Of a stretch of 64,000 nt of DNA, positions 16,910 through 25,156 are shown in pieces. Origin of the DNA: Hyphomonadaceae bacterium (lineage in GTDB: Bacteria; Pseudomonadota; Alphaproteobacteria; Caulobacterales; Hyphomonadaceae). Location: assembly GCA_022844475.1 (NCBI GenBank), contig JALHLR010000003.1, positions 12,892-76,891 on the forward strand, written 5' to 3'. Under the pieces are notes generated by a model. It did no database searches. It had not been told where the DNA came from and was given only the letters and a program-made list of their open reading frames with translations. The position numbers and the translations under genes are program-made. Position 1 is the first letter of the stretch, and each line of letters opens with the position of its first letter.

Positions 16910-18043
16910 TCAGGCGGCCGCTCGCGCCGAGCCGCCGGTGGCGAGCGGCGCGAGAAGGTGTTCGCCGAGCCAGCGGACGACGGGGACGGAGACGCCGTCG
17001 CCGACAACCTTGAGAGCGCTGGTTTCGGCAGCGGGCAGGTGATAGCTGTCGTCAAGGCCCATCAGGCGCGCGGCCTCGCGGGCGGAGACGGCGCGGAGTC
17101 GAACGTGGCCGTTTTCGGTGACGAGCAGAAGCTGTTTCGATGAGCCGCCAGCTGGGGTACGGAGGCAACCAGCGAGACCGTCGTAGCGGATCTCGGCGCG
17201 CTGAATGCGTTGCCTGTTCTCGACGCGGATTCGGCGGAAGACGGCGCCGGCATTCCAGTTGGGGTTTTCCAACGCTGCTTCGACGCGCCGGCGATGGAGC
17301 GGAGCCATCTGGCCGATGAGCTTTGCCGTGGCCGCGGCGGAACGCCACATCCCTTCCGGCGGGTTGCGATCAAGCAGTGAGGCGAGGACAGCGTTGCGCT
17401 TCGTTGGCTCAGGAAGTCGCCACCAGACCCAGGCAAGGTGGGTGGTGTCCGGCAGAGCTTCAACGGCGGCACGAAGGCTGGAGGGGTGAAAGTTTGGGTC
17501 GGGGCTCTCGGCTTCGAGGCCGGCGGGGATGCGGCCCTTGTGGGCGATGATGAAGAGGCGCGGGCGGGACTGGGGCGAGAACAGCGCGGCGTCGATCAGC
17601 ATTGCGCCGACGCGGAAGCCTGCGTCGGCAAGTTCGGTGATGAGGACAGTGAAGTCTCGGCCATTGTGGGAAGAGAGGAGACCGGCGACGTTTTCGATGA
17701 CGATCGTCTTCGGGGCGCGGGCGCCGAGTTTCTCGATGACGTTCCAGAAGCCCCAGAAGGCGCCCGAGCGGGGCGCGTTGAGGCCGCGACGGCTGCCAGC
17801 GAGGGAGAGGTCCTGGCAGGGGAAGCTGGCCCAGGCGAGGTTAGCCGTGGGCAGGGTGGCGGGGGCGAGGTTCCAGACGTCGCCCTGTTCGATCCGGACG
17901 TCGGGGAAATTGGCGCTATATGCAGCGCATTTCATCGGGTCGAGGTCGTTGGCGAAGGCGCAATCGAACCGGCCGGAGAGTCCGACATGCGCCATCCCGC
18001 CGCCGGCGAAGAATTCGAGGAAGGAGGGGCGGGCGGATGGCAT
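16910..18043 (-). CDS. DNA (cytosine-5) methyltransferase, Dcm/C5 type
   Basis: A 377-residue enzyme. ATG 18043 gives MPSARPSFLEFFAGGG, placing motif I at residues 10-20 as in the family. Motif IV has the catalytic Cys76 (SFPCQDLSLAG), motif VI is IENVAG (about 116-121), motif VIII is QSRPRLF (about 155), and motif X lies near the end (ALKVVGDGVSVPV). It transfers methyl from SAM to C5 of cytosine. The target-recognition segment (about 190-300) gives no readable specificity. No restriction endonuclease is adjacent, so with Vsr it looks like an orphan, epigenetic-type methyltransferase. Confidence 0.93.
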   Translation of the reverse strand: MPSARPSFLEFFAGGGMAHVGLSGRFDCAFANDLDPMKCAAYSANFPDVRIEQGDVWNLAPATLPTANLAWASFPCQDLSLAGSRRGLNAPRSGAFWGFWNVIEKLGARAPKTIVIENVAGLLSSHNGRDFTVLITELADAGFRVGAMLIDAALFSPQSRPRLFIIAHKGRIPAGLEAESPDPNFHPSSLRAAVEALPDTTHLAWVWWRLPEPTKRNAVLASLLDRNPPEGMWRSAAATAKLIGQMAPLHRRRVEAALENPNWNAGAVFRRIRVENRQRIQRAEIRYDGLAGCLRTPAGGSSKQLLLVTENGHVRLRAVSAREAARLMGLDDSYHLPAAETSALKVVGDGVSVPVVRWLGEHLLAPLATGGSARAAA

Positions 18044-18255
18044 GGGGCGATGGTGCCGTGATTCGGGCGCGGGCGCGTGCGCGTGGAGGCGTTCCCGGAA
18101 GCGGGCGCCTTCGGACCAGTGTGAAGCCTGCAAGGCGCGTTCGGGTGAAACCGGATGCGCCGAGCGCCGTGACGGGCCCCCAGCGCCTGTTTCGACGGAC
18201 GCGACGCAAGCGTGGCAGGTGCTGCGCGTAATGCGGATGAATCTGGAGCCCGGGC

Positions 18256-19188
18256 TTAATCGAACATCTTCGAGATGGACTCGTCGTTCGCGATACGCCG
18301 GATGGCTTCGGCGATCAGTGGGGCCAGAGAGATCGTGCGGATCTTCTTGGCCTTGGCGACGGCTTCAGAGGCCTGGATCGTGTCGGTGATGACAAGTTCC
18401 TTCAGCTGGGATTTGTCGATGTTGGCGGCGGCCCCGTTGGAGAGGACGCCGTGGGTGACGTAGGCTGCGACTTCCTTGGCGCCCTTCTTTAGGAGCGCGT
18501 CAGCGGCGTTGATGAGCGTTCCCCCTGAATCCGTCATGTCGTCGATCAAGATACATTTGCGGCCGGAGACGTCGCCGATGATGTTCGCCACTTCGGACTC
18601 GCCGGCTCTTTCGCGGCGCTTGTCGACGATGGCGAGATCGGTGTTGAGGCGCTTGGCGAGGGCGCGCGCGCGAACAACGCCGCCGACGTCCGGCGAGATG
18701 ACCATCAGGTCCTGGCTGCCATACTTGCGCAGGATGTCGTCAGCCATTTCGGGCATGGCGAAGAGGTTGTCTGTCGGCTTGTCGAAGAAGCCCTGGATCT
18801 GGGCTGCGTGAAGGTCGACGGTCACGACGCGGTCGGCGCCCGCTACAGTAATGAGGTTGGCGACAAGCTTGGCGGAGATCGGCGTGCGGCCATCTGTTTT
18901 GCGGTCCTGTCGCGAGTAGCCGAAATAGGGGATGACGGCGGTGATGCGGCGGGCGGAGGCGCGGACGAGGGCATCCATGGTGATCAGCAGTTCCATCAGA
19001 TGGTCGTTGGCGGGCGCAGAGGTCGACTGGATGATGTAGACGTCCTGGCCACGGACGTTCTCGTTAACTTTGACGAAGACTTCACGGTCCTTGAACGTCT
19101 TCACCTCGGTGTCGGTGAGGCGCATGTCGAGGCGGTCTGCTATGCGCTGCGCGAGCGGGCGGTTTGCGTTGCACGAGATGAGTTTCAT
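18256..19188 (-). CDS. prs: Ribose-phosphate pyrophosphokinase
   Basis: A 310-residue enzyme making PRPP from ribose-5-phosphate and ATP, feeding purine, pyrimidine, histidine and tryptophan synthesis. Signatures include [22 protein letters not shown], the pyrophosphate-binding segment with [14 protein letters not shown], and the PRPP loop [13 protein letters not shown]. The length is standard. A GGGAG lies 13 nt before the ATG. The 183-bp upstream region holds a hairpin at 19214-19237. Confidence 0.96.
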   Translation of the reverse strand: MKLISCNANRPLAQRIADRLDMRLTDTEVKTFKDREVFVKVNENVRGQDVYIIQSTSAPANDHLMELLITMDALVRASARRITAVIPYFGYSRQDRKTDGRTPISAKLVANLITVAGADRVVTVDLHAAQIQGFFDKPTDNLFAMPEMADDILRKYGSQDLMVISPDVGGVVRARALAKRLNTDLAIVDKRRERAGESEVANIIGDVSGRKCILIDDMTDSGGTLINAADALLKKGAKEVAAYVTHGVLSNGAAANIDKSQLKELVITDTIQASEAVAKAKKIRTISLAPLIAEAIRRIANDESISKMFD

Positions 19189-19213
19189 CTGCCCGCACTC
19201 CCGTTTTTCGCCG

Positions 19214-19237
19214 CCCCTTGCTGGTTAGGACAAGGGG
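19214..19237. promoter_or_regulatory. Hairpin in the prs leader
   Basis: A 7-bp perfect stem (CCCCTTG / CAAGGGG) has a 10-nt loop and lies 26-49 nt upstream of the prs ATG on the transcript strand. There is no T tract, so simple termination of terC is unlikely. A leader-control role is possible but unproven. Confidence 0.35.
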
Positions 19238-19371
19238 GCTGCCGTCGGCGTCACGCTTCTGTCGCAGAATCGGCCGGGCTGCAATCGCGCGACCGAATGA
19301 TTTGTAAGCGATATCTGCCGTTGCGACCGAAATGCCGCAGACAGGCGCAAAGACGTGGAGTTGGTACTGGA

Positions 19372-20472
19372 TCAGCGCCCATCCGGCAGACGTTCGACTT
19401 GATCGGTGTTCGGTTTGACGAAGGCTGACGCTCTTGTTCTCCACAGCGAATACAGGACGCCGCACCCGATCAGGCCCATCGTGATCGTGAGGGACCAGGC
19501 GGCCGGAAATTTGCCGCCAGGGAACAGGTCGCCAAGGAATATCTTGGAACCTATGAATACGAGCGTCAGCGCGAGAGCGTACTTCAGGTACTGGAAGCGA
19601 TGCACCATGGCAGCCAGCGCAAAGAACAGCGCGCGAAGGCCGAGGATCGCGAAAATGTTCGACGTGTAAACGATGTAGGGATCGCTGGTGATGGCGAAGA
19701 TCGCCGGCACGCTGTCTATGGCGAAAATGAGATCGACGATTTCGACAAAGACAAGCGCCAGCAGGAGCGGCGTCGCAAACCAGCGAAGCTTGCCGGTATG
19801 GGGATCGGGCAGCTGGACCCGGAATTTGTTGCCGTGAAGTTCAGGCGTGACATTCATCCGGCGCTTGAGCCAGGCAATGACCTTGTTCTGGCTGATGTCT
19901 GTGTCGTGGCTGCCCTTCCGGAACATCAGTATGCCGGTGATGATCAGGAAGACGGCGAAAATGTAGAGCACCCAGGAGAACTGGCTGACCAGCGCGGCGC
20001 CGAGGCCGATCATGAAGGCGCGAAGGACGATGACGCCGATGATCCCCCAGAACAGCACGCGGTGCTGGTACATGCGCGGGATCGCGAGATAGGTGAAGAC
20101 CATTGAGATGATGAAGACGTTGTCCAGCGCCAGCGTCTTCTCGACGGCGAAGCCGGTGAGGTAGAGCTGGACAGCAGTCCAGGCGCGCTCTTCACCTGTC
20201 ACCGCCAGCAGCTGGGGATCGATGGACACGCCGGGGTAGGCGTTGTTGTAGAGCAGCCAGATCACGATGGCGAAGCTCAAGCCGATGACGATGTAGAATG
20301 CAGAAAGCTGCAGCGACTCCCGCGTGCCGATCTCGTGGTCTTTCCGGTTGACCACGCCGAGGTCGAACGCCAGGAGCGTGACAACCGCGCCAATGAAGGC
20401 GAGCCAGATCCAGTTCTGCTTGCCAAGAAATTCAAAGATCAAAAAGGCTTGGATCTGGTCCATGGCTTCCAT
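19372..20472 (-). CDS. TerC/Alx family integral membrane protein
   Basis: A 366-residue polytopic protein with about 8-9 membrane helices. The family signature acidic residues lie within helices (EKTLALDNVFIISMVF near 110-125 and VEIVDLIFAIDSVPAIFAI near 245-265). Members such as Alx export manganese or other divalent metals; the substrate here is inferred. ATG 20472 is used, with an alternative at 20463; neither has a strong Shine-Dalgarno. No yybP-ykoY (Mn) riboswitch sequence was recognised upstream. Confidence 0.88.
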   Translation of the reverse strand: MEAMDQIQAFLIFEFLGKQNWIWLAFIGAVVTLLAFDLGVVNRKDHEIGTRESLQLSAFYIVIGLSFAIVIWLLYNNAYPGVSIDPQLLAVTGEERAWTAVQLYLTGFAVEKTLALDNVFIISMVFTYLAIPRMYQHRVLFWGIIGVIVLRAFMIGLGAALVSQFSWVLYIFAVFLIITGILMFRKGSHDTDISQNKVIAWLKRRMNVTPELHGNKFRVQLPDPHTGKLRWFATPLLLALVFVEIVDLIFAIDSVPAIFAITSDPYIVYTSNIFAILGLRALFFALAAMVHRFQYLKYALALTLVFIGSKIFLGDLFPGGKFPAAWSLTITMGLIGCGVLYSLWRTRASAFVKPNTDQVERLPDGR

Positions 20473-20553
20473 GAGAAGAGGTGAGGCATAAGCGGCCGCA
20501 GCCTCTGTGCCTTGAGGGATGCGGCCCGCGGCTTCGCTAGCGCCTGCGGGTTC

Positions 20554-20580
20554 GGCGCCGTCGCCGCATGCGACGGCGCC
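20554..20580. terminator. GC-rich hairpin downstream of the zinc-ribbon-like gene
   Basis: An 11-bp perfect stem (GGCGCCGTCGC / GCGACGGCGCC) with a 5-nt loop lies just past the 20592 stop on the minus strand. No U tract follows, so it may be an intrinsic terminator of low efficiency or only a 3'-end stabiliser. Confidence 0.45.
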
Positions 20581-20591
20581 TGTGACGCGCT

Positions 20592-20876
20592 CTAGAAGTC
20601 GAAGAGATCAGACAGTCGCGAGCGCCGTCCGCCGCTGGCGCGATTGCGACCGCGATCGTCGCCGTCATCACCATCGTCCTCGTCATCGTCGCGGGTTCGA
20701 CCGCGTTGGCGGGAGCTTCCCTGAAGGGTTTCGTCCTTGACGAGCGCAATCAGTTTTTCGAGTTCGCCCTTGTCGAGCCAGACGCCGCCGGTGGTGGGGC
20801 ACACGTCGAATTCGATGCCGTGGCGAAAGATCTGGCGCATCGGCGCGCCGCCGATCGGGGAGGTCAGAAGAGGCAT
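20592..20876 (-). CDS. zf-TFIIB-like protein with degenerate zinc ribbon and Asp-rich tail
   Basis: A 94-residue protein. ATG 20876 has GGAG 8 nt upstream. Residues 1-40 align with zf-TFIIB domain proteins (EFDVCPTTGGVWLDKGELEKL), but the first CxxC pair is missing and only one Cys remains. Classical zinc binding is therefore unlikely. Residues 55-75 are an Asp-rich stretch (DDDEDDGDDGDD) between basic patches. The function is unknown. It follows a 79-codon ORF by 4 bp and is probably co-transcribed with it. Confidence 0.75.
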   Translation of the reverse strand: MPLLTSPIGGAPMRQIFRHGIEFDVCPTTGGVWLDKGELEKLIALVKDETLQGSSRQRGRTRDDDEDDGDDGDDRGRNRASGGRRSRLSDLFDF

Positions 20877-20880
20877 GGGG

Positions 20881-21120
20881 TCAGCTCCGTTCGGTGGACA
20901 ATTGGGCAAGATGGAGCGCCAGGGTTGGCGAAAGCGCGAGACGAACGTCTCCTGTCGGCGTGACGCCGCGTCGGATCGCAGACGCCGCAGCGGTTCTGGG
21001 CGGCGTTCCGGGTCGCGGGGGTCGTGCCCACTCAGGATGCAGGGCGTGATGGTCGCGCCTGACCAGAGGCTGGACGGGCACGAAGCCCGAATAGTGGGTA
21101 CCAATATCGTTGAACTGCAT
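20881..21120 (-). CDS. Uncharacterised 79-residue protein
   Basis: The start at ATG 21120 has an excellent Shine-Dalgarno (GAGAGGAG, 5 nt spacing), which is the main reason to believe it. It begins MQFNDIGTHYSGFVPVQPLV and is Arg/Pro-rich in the middle. It has no recognisable domain, signal or membrane helix. Its stop lies 4 bp before the zinc-ribbon-like gene. It might alternatively be a spurious leader frame. Confidence 0.5.
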   Translation of the reverse strand: MQFNDIGTHYSGFVPVQPLVRRDHHALHPEWARPPRPGTPPRTAAASAIRRGVTPTGDVRLALSPTLALHLAQLSTERS

Positions 21121-21379
21121 GTCGACTCCTCTCGTTTGTGTTGCGAGAGTTTCGAAGCGGCTCGTTCGAGATGAATTTGACCGAGCCGACATCGGGATAC
21201 TCCCGATGCGGTCCGACATCACAGCAGCGTTATCTCACGCCGGCTATCAGAGGGGCCCGGTCCGCACACCAAAGATTTTGGCGACCAGCGCACGGCGTTC
21301 AAGGGGCGTCGCGAAAAATTCTGACTTGAACGATGGCGAATGAGCTGAGTGGCGCGTGTGCCAGAATGACGAGCGCTTG

Positions 21380-22168
21380 TCAGCCGAGCAGCATGATGCC
21401 GGTCATGTTGCGTCCGCAGTCACGTTCGCCCGCCTTCACTGAGTGCCGGTGGGAAAAATACGCGTCCTGCTGGGTCAGGGTGTCGTCGGCGAGAGCGTCG
21501 ATGTAGGCGACTCCTGCGCGGGCAAGGCGTCCGGAGCAGTAGCGCTTGAGATCGAAGAATTGCCGGTCGCCGGTCCCGGGCTCGAACAGGGTTTCGGCCC
21601 AGGGAGTTGTGTTGAGGACTGCGTCGGCGAGGTCGGGGCCGACTTCGAAAGAGGATTGCGAGAGGCAGGGGCCAATGCCCGCGACCATTTTCGATGGGTC
21701 GCCGCCGATCTGCTCCATCGCTTCGACGGCGGCTCCTATGACGCCGCCAACGGCGCCCTTCCAGCCAGCGTGTATTGCTGAAATGACGCCGTTGTGCGGA
21801 TCGCAGATCACGATGGGGGCGCAGTCTGCCGCGAGCACACCGAGGAGAAGGCCAGGACGCTTGGTGACGAGCGCGTCGCATTCGGGGCGCTCGTTGGGGG
21901 CGTAGGCCGTCTCTGCGATCACGGCCTTGGCGGAGTGGATCTGGCGCGGGCTTGCGAGCCTGTCATGCTCTGCGCCGAGAGCGTGGCAGACGCGGCGGCG
22001 GTTCTCGAACACTTTCTCCGGCTCGTCGCCGGAGCCGGGGCCACAATTGAGCGACTTGTAGACGCCGGTGGAGACGCCGCCGCGCCGGCCGAAGAAGCCA
22101 TGGCGCACATGCATGCTGAAGCGCTTGAGCGCGGGGGCTTCTTCGAAGGGCGGGCGGGGGTTGGTCAT
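21380..22168 (-). CDS. pgeF: Peptidoglycan editing factor PgeF (YfiH/polyphenol oxidase family)
   Basis: A 262-residue laccase-domain protein. The conserved metal and active-site motifs are SPRQIHSAK, LAADCAPIVI and HAGWKGAVGG, plus GPCLSQSSFEV and YFSHR near the C-terminus. In E. coli the homologue removes misincorporated L-Ser muropeptide precursors and has deaminase or oxidase side activities. It sits downstream of the MidA-like and lgt genes in the same orientation, with 23 bp between it and the methyltransferase. The length is normal. Confidence 0.93.
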   Translation of the reverse strand: MTNPRPPFEEAPALKRFSMHVRHGFFGRRGGVSTGVYKSLNCGPGSGDEPEKVFENRRRVCHALGAEHDRLASPRQIHSAKAVIAETAYAPNERPECDALVTKRPGLLLGVLAADCAPIVICDPHNGVISAIHAGWKGAVGGVIGAAVEAMEQIGGDPSKMVAGIGPCLSQSSFEVGPDLADAVLNTTPWAETLFEPGTGDRQFFDLKRYCSGRLARAGVAYIDALADDTLTQQDAYFSHRHSVKAGERDCGRNMTGIMLLG

Positions 22169-22191
22169 GGCGCGATCGCTAGCATGGTTCG

Positions 22192-23265
22192 TCAGAACGC
22201 AGGAGGTGCCTCGGCGCCCGGTGATGTGATGGCGAGCACCTGGAAGCGGGCGCCCATTTCGGCGGGCTCGACCAGCCTGTTGACGGCGGCGCGGGTTTCC
22301 TGGGCGCGCTCGGGGTTGGCGCGCGAAAGTGTATCGGCGCGTTGCAGTGCGCCGAGGCGGATCAGGAAATCGGATTGTGGGACGGGGCCATGGATGCCAA
22401 GCCCCTGCGCTTTGCAGAGGCGGACGAGGCGAGCGAAGTCGACATCAGCGGTGAGGTCTGAGGCGCCGGGATCGGCTAGAGGTGAGAGTTGTTGGCCTGA
22501 GCGGTAGGCGCGCAGCGTGTCGGCGGGGGCGTGATCGGTCGGACCGTAGTCGACGATGAGTGCGCGGCCGGGATGCGCCAGCAGGCGGCGCGCAATTGCG
22601 GCGGCAAGTGTTTCGAGAGCCGGTGCGGCTTCGACTTCGTCGCCAGTGGGCGTGATATTGTCGGGCAGTGCTACGAGTGTGCCCAGGCCAAAGACGAGAT
22701 TGCCGGATTTGTCGAGGCCGACCTGGCGTTCGCGCCAGCCAACGCCACTGCGCACGAACTGGCGGATCGGCAGGCAGTCGAGGAATTCGTTCGCGAGGAT
22801 GATGGAGGGCCCGGAAGGGACGGCGTCGAGATCTTCGGCGTGGTGGACCTCGCGCTGGAAAAGCCGGGCCGCTTGTTCCTTGCGGAGGGCGGGGCTGGCT
22901 TCGACCAGGGAAACACGTACGGCGTCGCTGAAGCCAGGGACGGAGGCGCCGGCGCGCAGTGCGTCGGACATCATCACGCCGCGGCCGGGGCCGAGTTCGA
23001 TCAGATGACAGGGCGACGGCCTGCCCATGGCGAGCCATTCGTGCGCGGCCCAGAGGCCGATGAGTTCACCGAAGACCTGCGAGGTTTCGGGTGCGGTGGT
23101 GAAGTCCTGGTTGAAGGCGGGGCGCGTGGCGTAATAGCCGTGCTGGGGATCGTGCAGGCACATCAGCATGTAGAGCGAGACGGGCATGGGCCCGTCGGCG
23201 CGGATGGCCTCGGCGATGCGTGAGCGAAGGCCGCTCACGATCTCACGCCGGTTCCGCTGTGCCAC
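22192..23265 (-). CDS. SAM-dependent methyltransferase, MidA/NDUFAF7 family (COG1565)
   Basis: A 357-residue protein. The SAM-binding motif is LIELGPGRGVMM (about 88-99), with family segments HDPQHGYYATRPAFNQDFTTAPE, SQVFGELIGLW and ANEFLDCLPIRQF. NDUFAF7 in mitochondria dimethylates an arginine of a complex I subunit; a similar role in alphaproteobacteria is inferred. The start overlaps the lgt 3' end by 23 bp, indicating translational coupling in an lgt-midA-pgeF operon. Confidence 0.92.
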   Translation of the reverse strand: MAQRNRREIVSGLRSRIAEAIRADGPMPVSLYMLMCLHDPQHGYYATRPAFNQDFTTAPETSQVFGELIGLWAAHEWLAMGRPSPCHLIELGPGRGVMMSDALRAGASVPGFSDAVRVSLVEASPALRKEQAARLFQREVHHAEDLDAVPSGPSIILANEFLDCLPIRQFVRSGVGWRERQVGLDKSGNLVFGLGTLVALPDNITPTGDEVEAAPALETLAAAIARRLLAHPGRALIVDYGPTDHAPADTLRAYRSGQQLSPLADPGASDLTADVDFARLVRLCKAQGLGIHGPVPQSDFLIRLGALQRADTLSRANPERAQETRAAVNRLVEPAEMGARFQVLAITSPGAEAPPAF

Positions 23266-24187
23266 CGCCTGTAGGGCTCGTGCGGTTGGCGCGCCATATC
23301 AGGTAAGCGCCGCCAATGATCATCGGGATCGACAGCAGCATGCCCATGGTGAACCATTCGGGCATTACGCCCTGGGTGAAGTTGTCGGGCTCACGGAAGT
23401 TCTCCACGAAGGTACGCGACACAGCGTAGCCGATGAGGAAGATGCCCGCGACCATGCCGGGGCGGCGCAACAGCTTCAACTGCCAGACGGCGAGCGCGCA
23501 GACCGCGAAGAGGACGATGCCTTCGAGCGCGGCCTCGTAGATCTGGCTTGGGTGGACGAGCGGCTTGGCATCGACCGGACCCCATTCGCGCGCCGCCCAG
23601 TTGTAGTCTGGGAAACGCATACCCCACGGCGCATCTGTGGGGCGGCCATAGAGTTCGGCGTTGATGAAGTTGGCCATGCGTACGAGGAAGATACCGATTG
23701 GCGCCGCGGCGCAGGCAACGTCTCCGAGACTGAGCACAGGAATCTTTCGGAGGTGGGCGGTGATGAAGACTGCGAGCACCGCGCCAATCAGACCTCCATG
23801 GAAGGACATGCCGCCCTCCCACATGCGCAGGATGAACAGCGGGTCGCCTTCCGGCCCGAAGATTTTTTCGGACTCGTAGGGAATGGTGTAGAAAAGGATG
23901 TAGCCGATGCGGCCGCCCAACAGGATCCCGATCATCGCGTAGAAGGCGAAGTCGTCGATATCGGCGCGCTGGAGCGGGCCCTTCTCCTTCATGCCCCAGA
24001 GGGTGGGCGTGGTGACAAGTCGCACTGCATACCACCAACCGAGCAGCAGACCGAAAATATAGCCAAGGGCGTACCATCGCACCGGGAAGGGGCCGAGCTG
24101 GACCGGGCCGAGCGCCATATCGGGCAGCGGAATCGTGAAAGCCGCCGGATCAATCCTCGGAAAAGGGATTTCGAGGGGCAGAAACAT
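23243..24187 (-). CDS. lgt: Prolipoprotein diacylglyceryl transferase
   Basis: A 314-residue inner-membrane enzyme that transfers diacylglycerol from phosphatidylglycerol to the lipobox cysteine of prolipoproteins, the first step in lipoprotein maturation. It has about seven membrane helices. The signature region RMANFINAELYGRPTD corresponds to the Lgt GRxGNFINxExxG motif. FHGGLIGA and the RHPSQIYE-like VHPSQIYEA segment are present. The gene begins an apparent operon and diverges from ubiK. It serves the several lipoproteins encoded in this window. Confidence 0.95.
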   Translation of the reverse strand: MFLPLEIPFPRIDPAAFTIPLPDMALGPVQLGPFPVRWYALGYIFGLLLGWWYAVRLVTTPTLWGMKEKGPLQRADIDDFAFYAMIGILLGGRIGYILFYTIPYESEKIFGPEGDPLFILRMWEGGMSFHGGLIGAVLAVFITAHLRKIPVLSLGDVACAAAPIGIFLVRMANFINAELYGRPTDAPWGMRFPDYNWAAREWGPVDAKPLVHPSQIYEAALEGIVLFAVCALAVWQLKLLRRPGMVAGIFLIGYAVSRTFVENFREPDNFTQGVMPEWFTMGMLLSIPMIIGGAYLIWRANRTSPTGGGTAEPA

Positions 24188-24218
24188 GCGGAATTCCCGT
24201 GCCGTTAAGCTGCCGACT

Positions 24219-24250
24219 TTGAAATCGGCTCACGAATGAGCCATATAGAT
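24219..24250 (+). promoter_or_regulatory. Possible promoter of ubiK
   Basis: A TTGAAA hexamer at 24219-24224 and an AT-rich TATAGAT at 24244-24250 are spaced 19 bp, slightly long. They lie about 40-70 bp before the ubiK start in the lgt-ubiK divergent region. Confidence 0.35.
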
Positions 24251-24288
24251 ACCGGCTCCCGCGGCGGGGTCTACCACAGAGGCGCACA

Positions 24289-24537
24289 ATGCAGTCCCGT
24301 AACGCGTTCATGGACGACATTTCGAAGATGGCGCAGGGCGTCGCGGGCATGGCCCAGGCGGCCAATGATGAAGCGAAAGCCATGTTTCGCTCCGTGACGG
24401 AACGCGTTGTCGCGGACGCCGACCTGGCCAAGCGGGAGGAAGTGGAAGCGTTGAAAACGCTGGCGCGGACGGCGCTGGAACGCGCCGACGCTCTCGAAAA
24501 GCGCGTCGCCGAGCTTGAAGCGAAGCTGGGCGGCTAG
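24289..24537 (+). CDS. ubiK: Ubiquinone biosynthesis accessory factor UbiK/BMFP
   Basis: An 82-residue coiled-coil protein of the YqiC/BMFP type. It begins MQSRNAFMDDISKMAQGVAG and ends in a leucine-rich helix (LEKRVAELEAKLGG), the typical amphipathic-plus-coiled-coil layout. UbiK supports aerobic ubiquinone synthesis with UbiJ, and family members fuse membranes in vitro. The gene is divergent from lgt. The length matches the family. Confidence 0.88.
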   Translation: MQSRNAFMDDISKMAQGVAGMAQAANDEAKAMFRSVTERVVADADLAKREEVEALKTLARTALERADALEKRVAELEAKLGG

Positions 24538-24648
24538 GCCGATTCCAATGACGCTCCCCTTAACCATGCTGCCATTGTTATAGGCGGCAAGGGTCTATAG
24601 CGTTTGATTCCACGACGAGCGCTTTCGTGATTCAGGGAGGACGACCAG

Positions 24649-25152
24649 ATGTCCCAACTCGATCCCCTCGCAATGCCGCATCAGGATGGCGCCATGGATC
24701 TCGTCGAGCAGACAGTGCTCGGCGCAGGCTGGGCGTGCGAGCGCACGGAAGAAGGCATCGTGCACTGCGCGTCGATGACCAAATGGGGCGAGTTCGGTGG
24801 CATGTTTGCGTGGCGCGACGAGCCGCCCTCGCTGAACTTCACGCTGACGCTGGACTTACGCGCGCCGCATGTGAAGCAGAGCGCGATCTCCGACCTGCTG
24901 CGCCGGATCAACGAACGGCTGTGGCTCGGTCACTTCGACTACTGGGGCGAGGACGGCGTGGCGGTGTTCCGGCACACGATTCCCATGCTCGACCGCATTT
25001 CCCCCGATCCGGGCGAAGTTGCGGCAATCCTCGCGGCGGCGCTGGATGCGGCCGACCAGTTCCTGCCGGCGTTCAACTTCGTCGTTTGGGCCGGCAAGTC
25101 TCCCGAAGAGGCGGTGAATGCCGTCCTGTTCGAGACCCACGGCGAGGCTTGA
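24649..25152 (+). CDS. YbjN domain-containing protein
   Basis: A 167-residue cytoplasmic protein. ATG 24649 follows GGGAGGA. The sequence fits alphaproteobacterial YbjN proteins (LGAGWACERTEEGIVHCA, LWLGHFDYWGEDGVAVFRHT). YbjN is a chaperone-like, type III secretion chaperone-fold protein linked to stress and motility regulation in enterics; its role here is unknown. proC follows by 4 bp, and this ybjN-proC pairing suggests an operon. Confidence 0.85.
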   Translation: MSQLDPLAMPHQDGAMDLVEQTVLGAGWACERTEEGIVHCASMTKWGEFGGMFAWRDEPPSLNFTLTLDLRAPHVKQSAISDLLRRINERLWLGHFDYWGEDGVAVFRHTIPMLDRISPDPGEVAAILAAALDAADQFLPAFNFVVWAGKSPEEAVNAVLFETHGEA

Positions 25153-25156
25153 GGCG

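Noticed and set aside
20473-20591. A yybP-ykoY-type manganese riboswitch upstream of terC
   Set aside because: It was looked for because of the gene family. The conserved riboswitch sequence is not visible; only a terminator-like hairpin of the neighbouring gene is.
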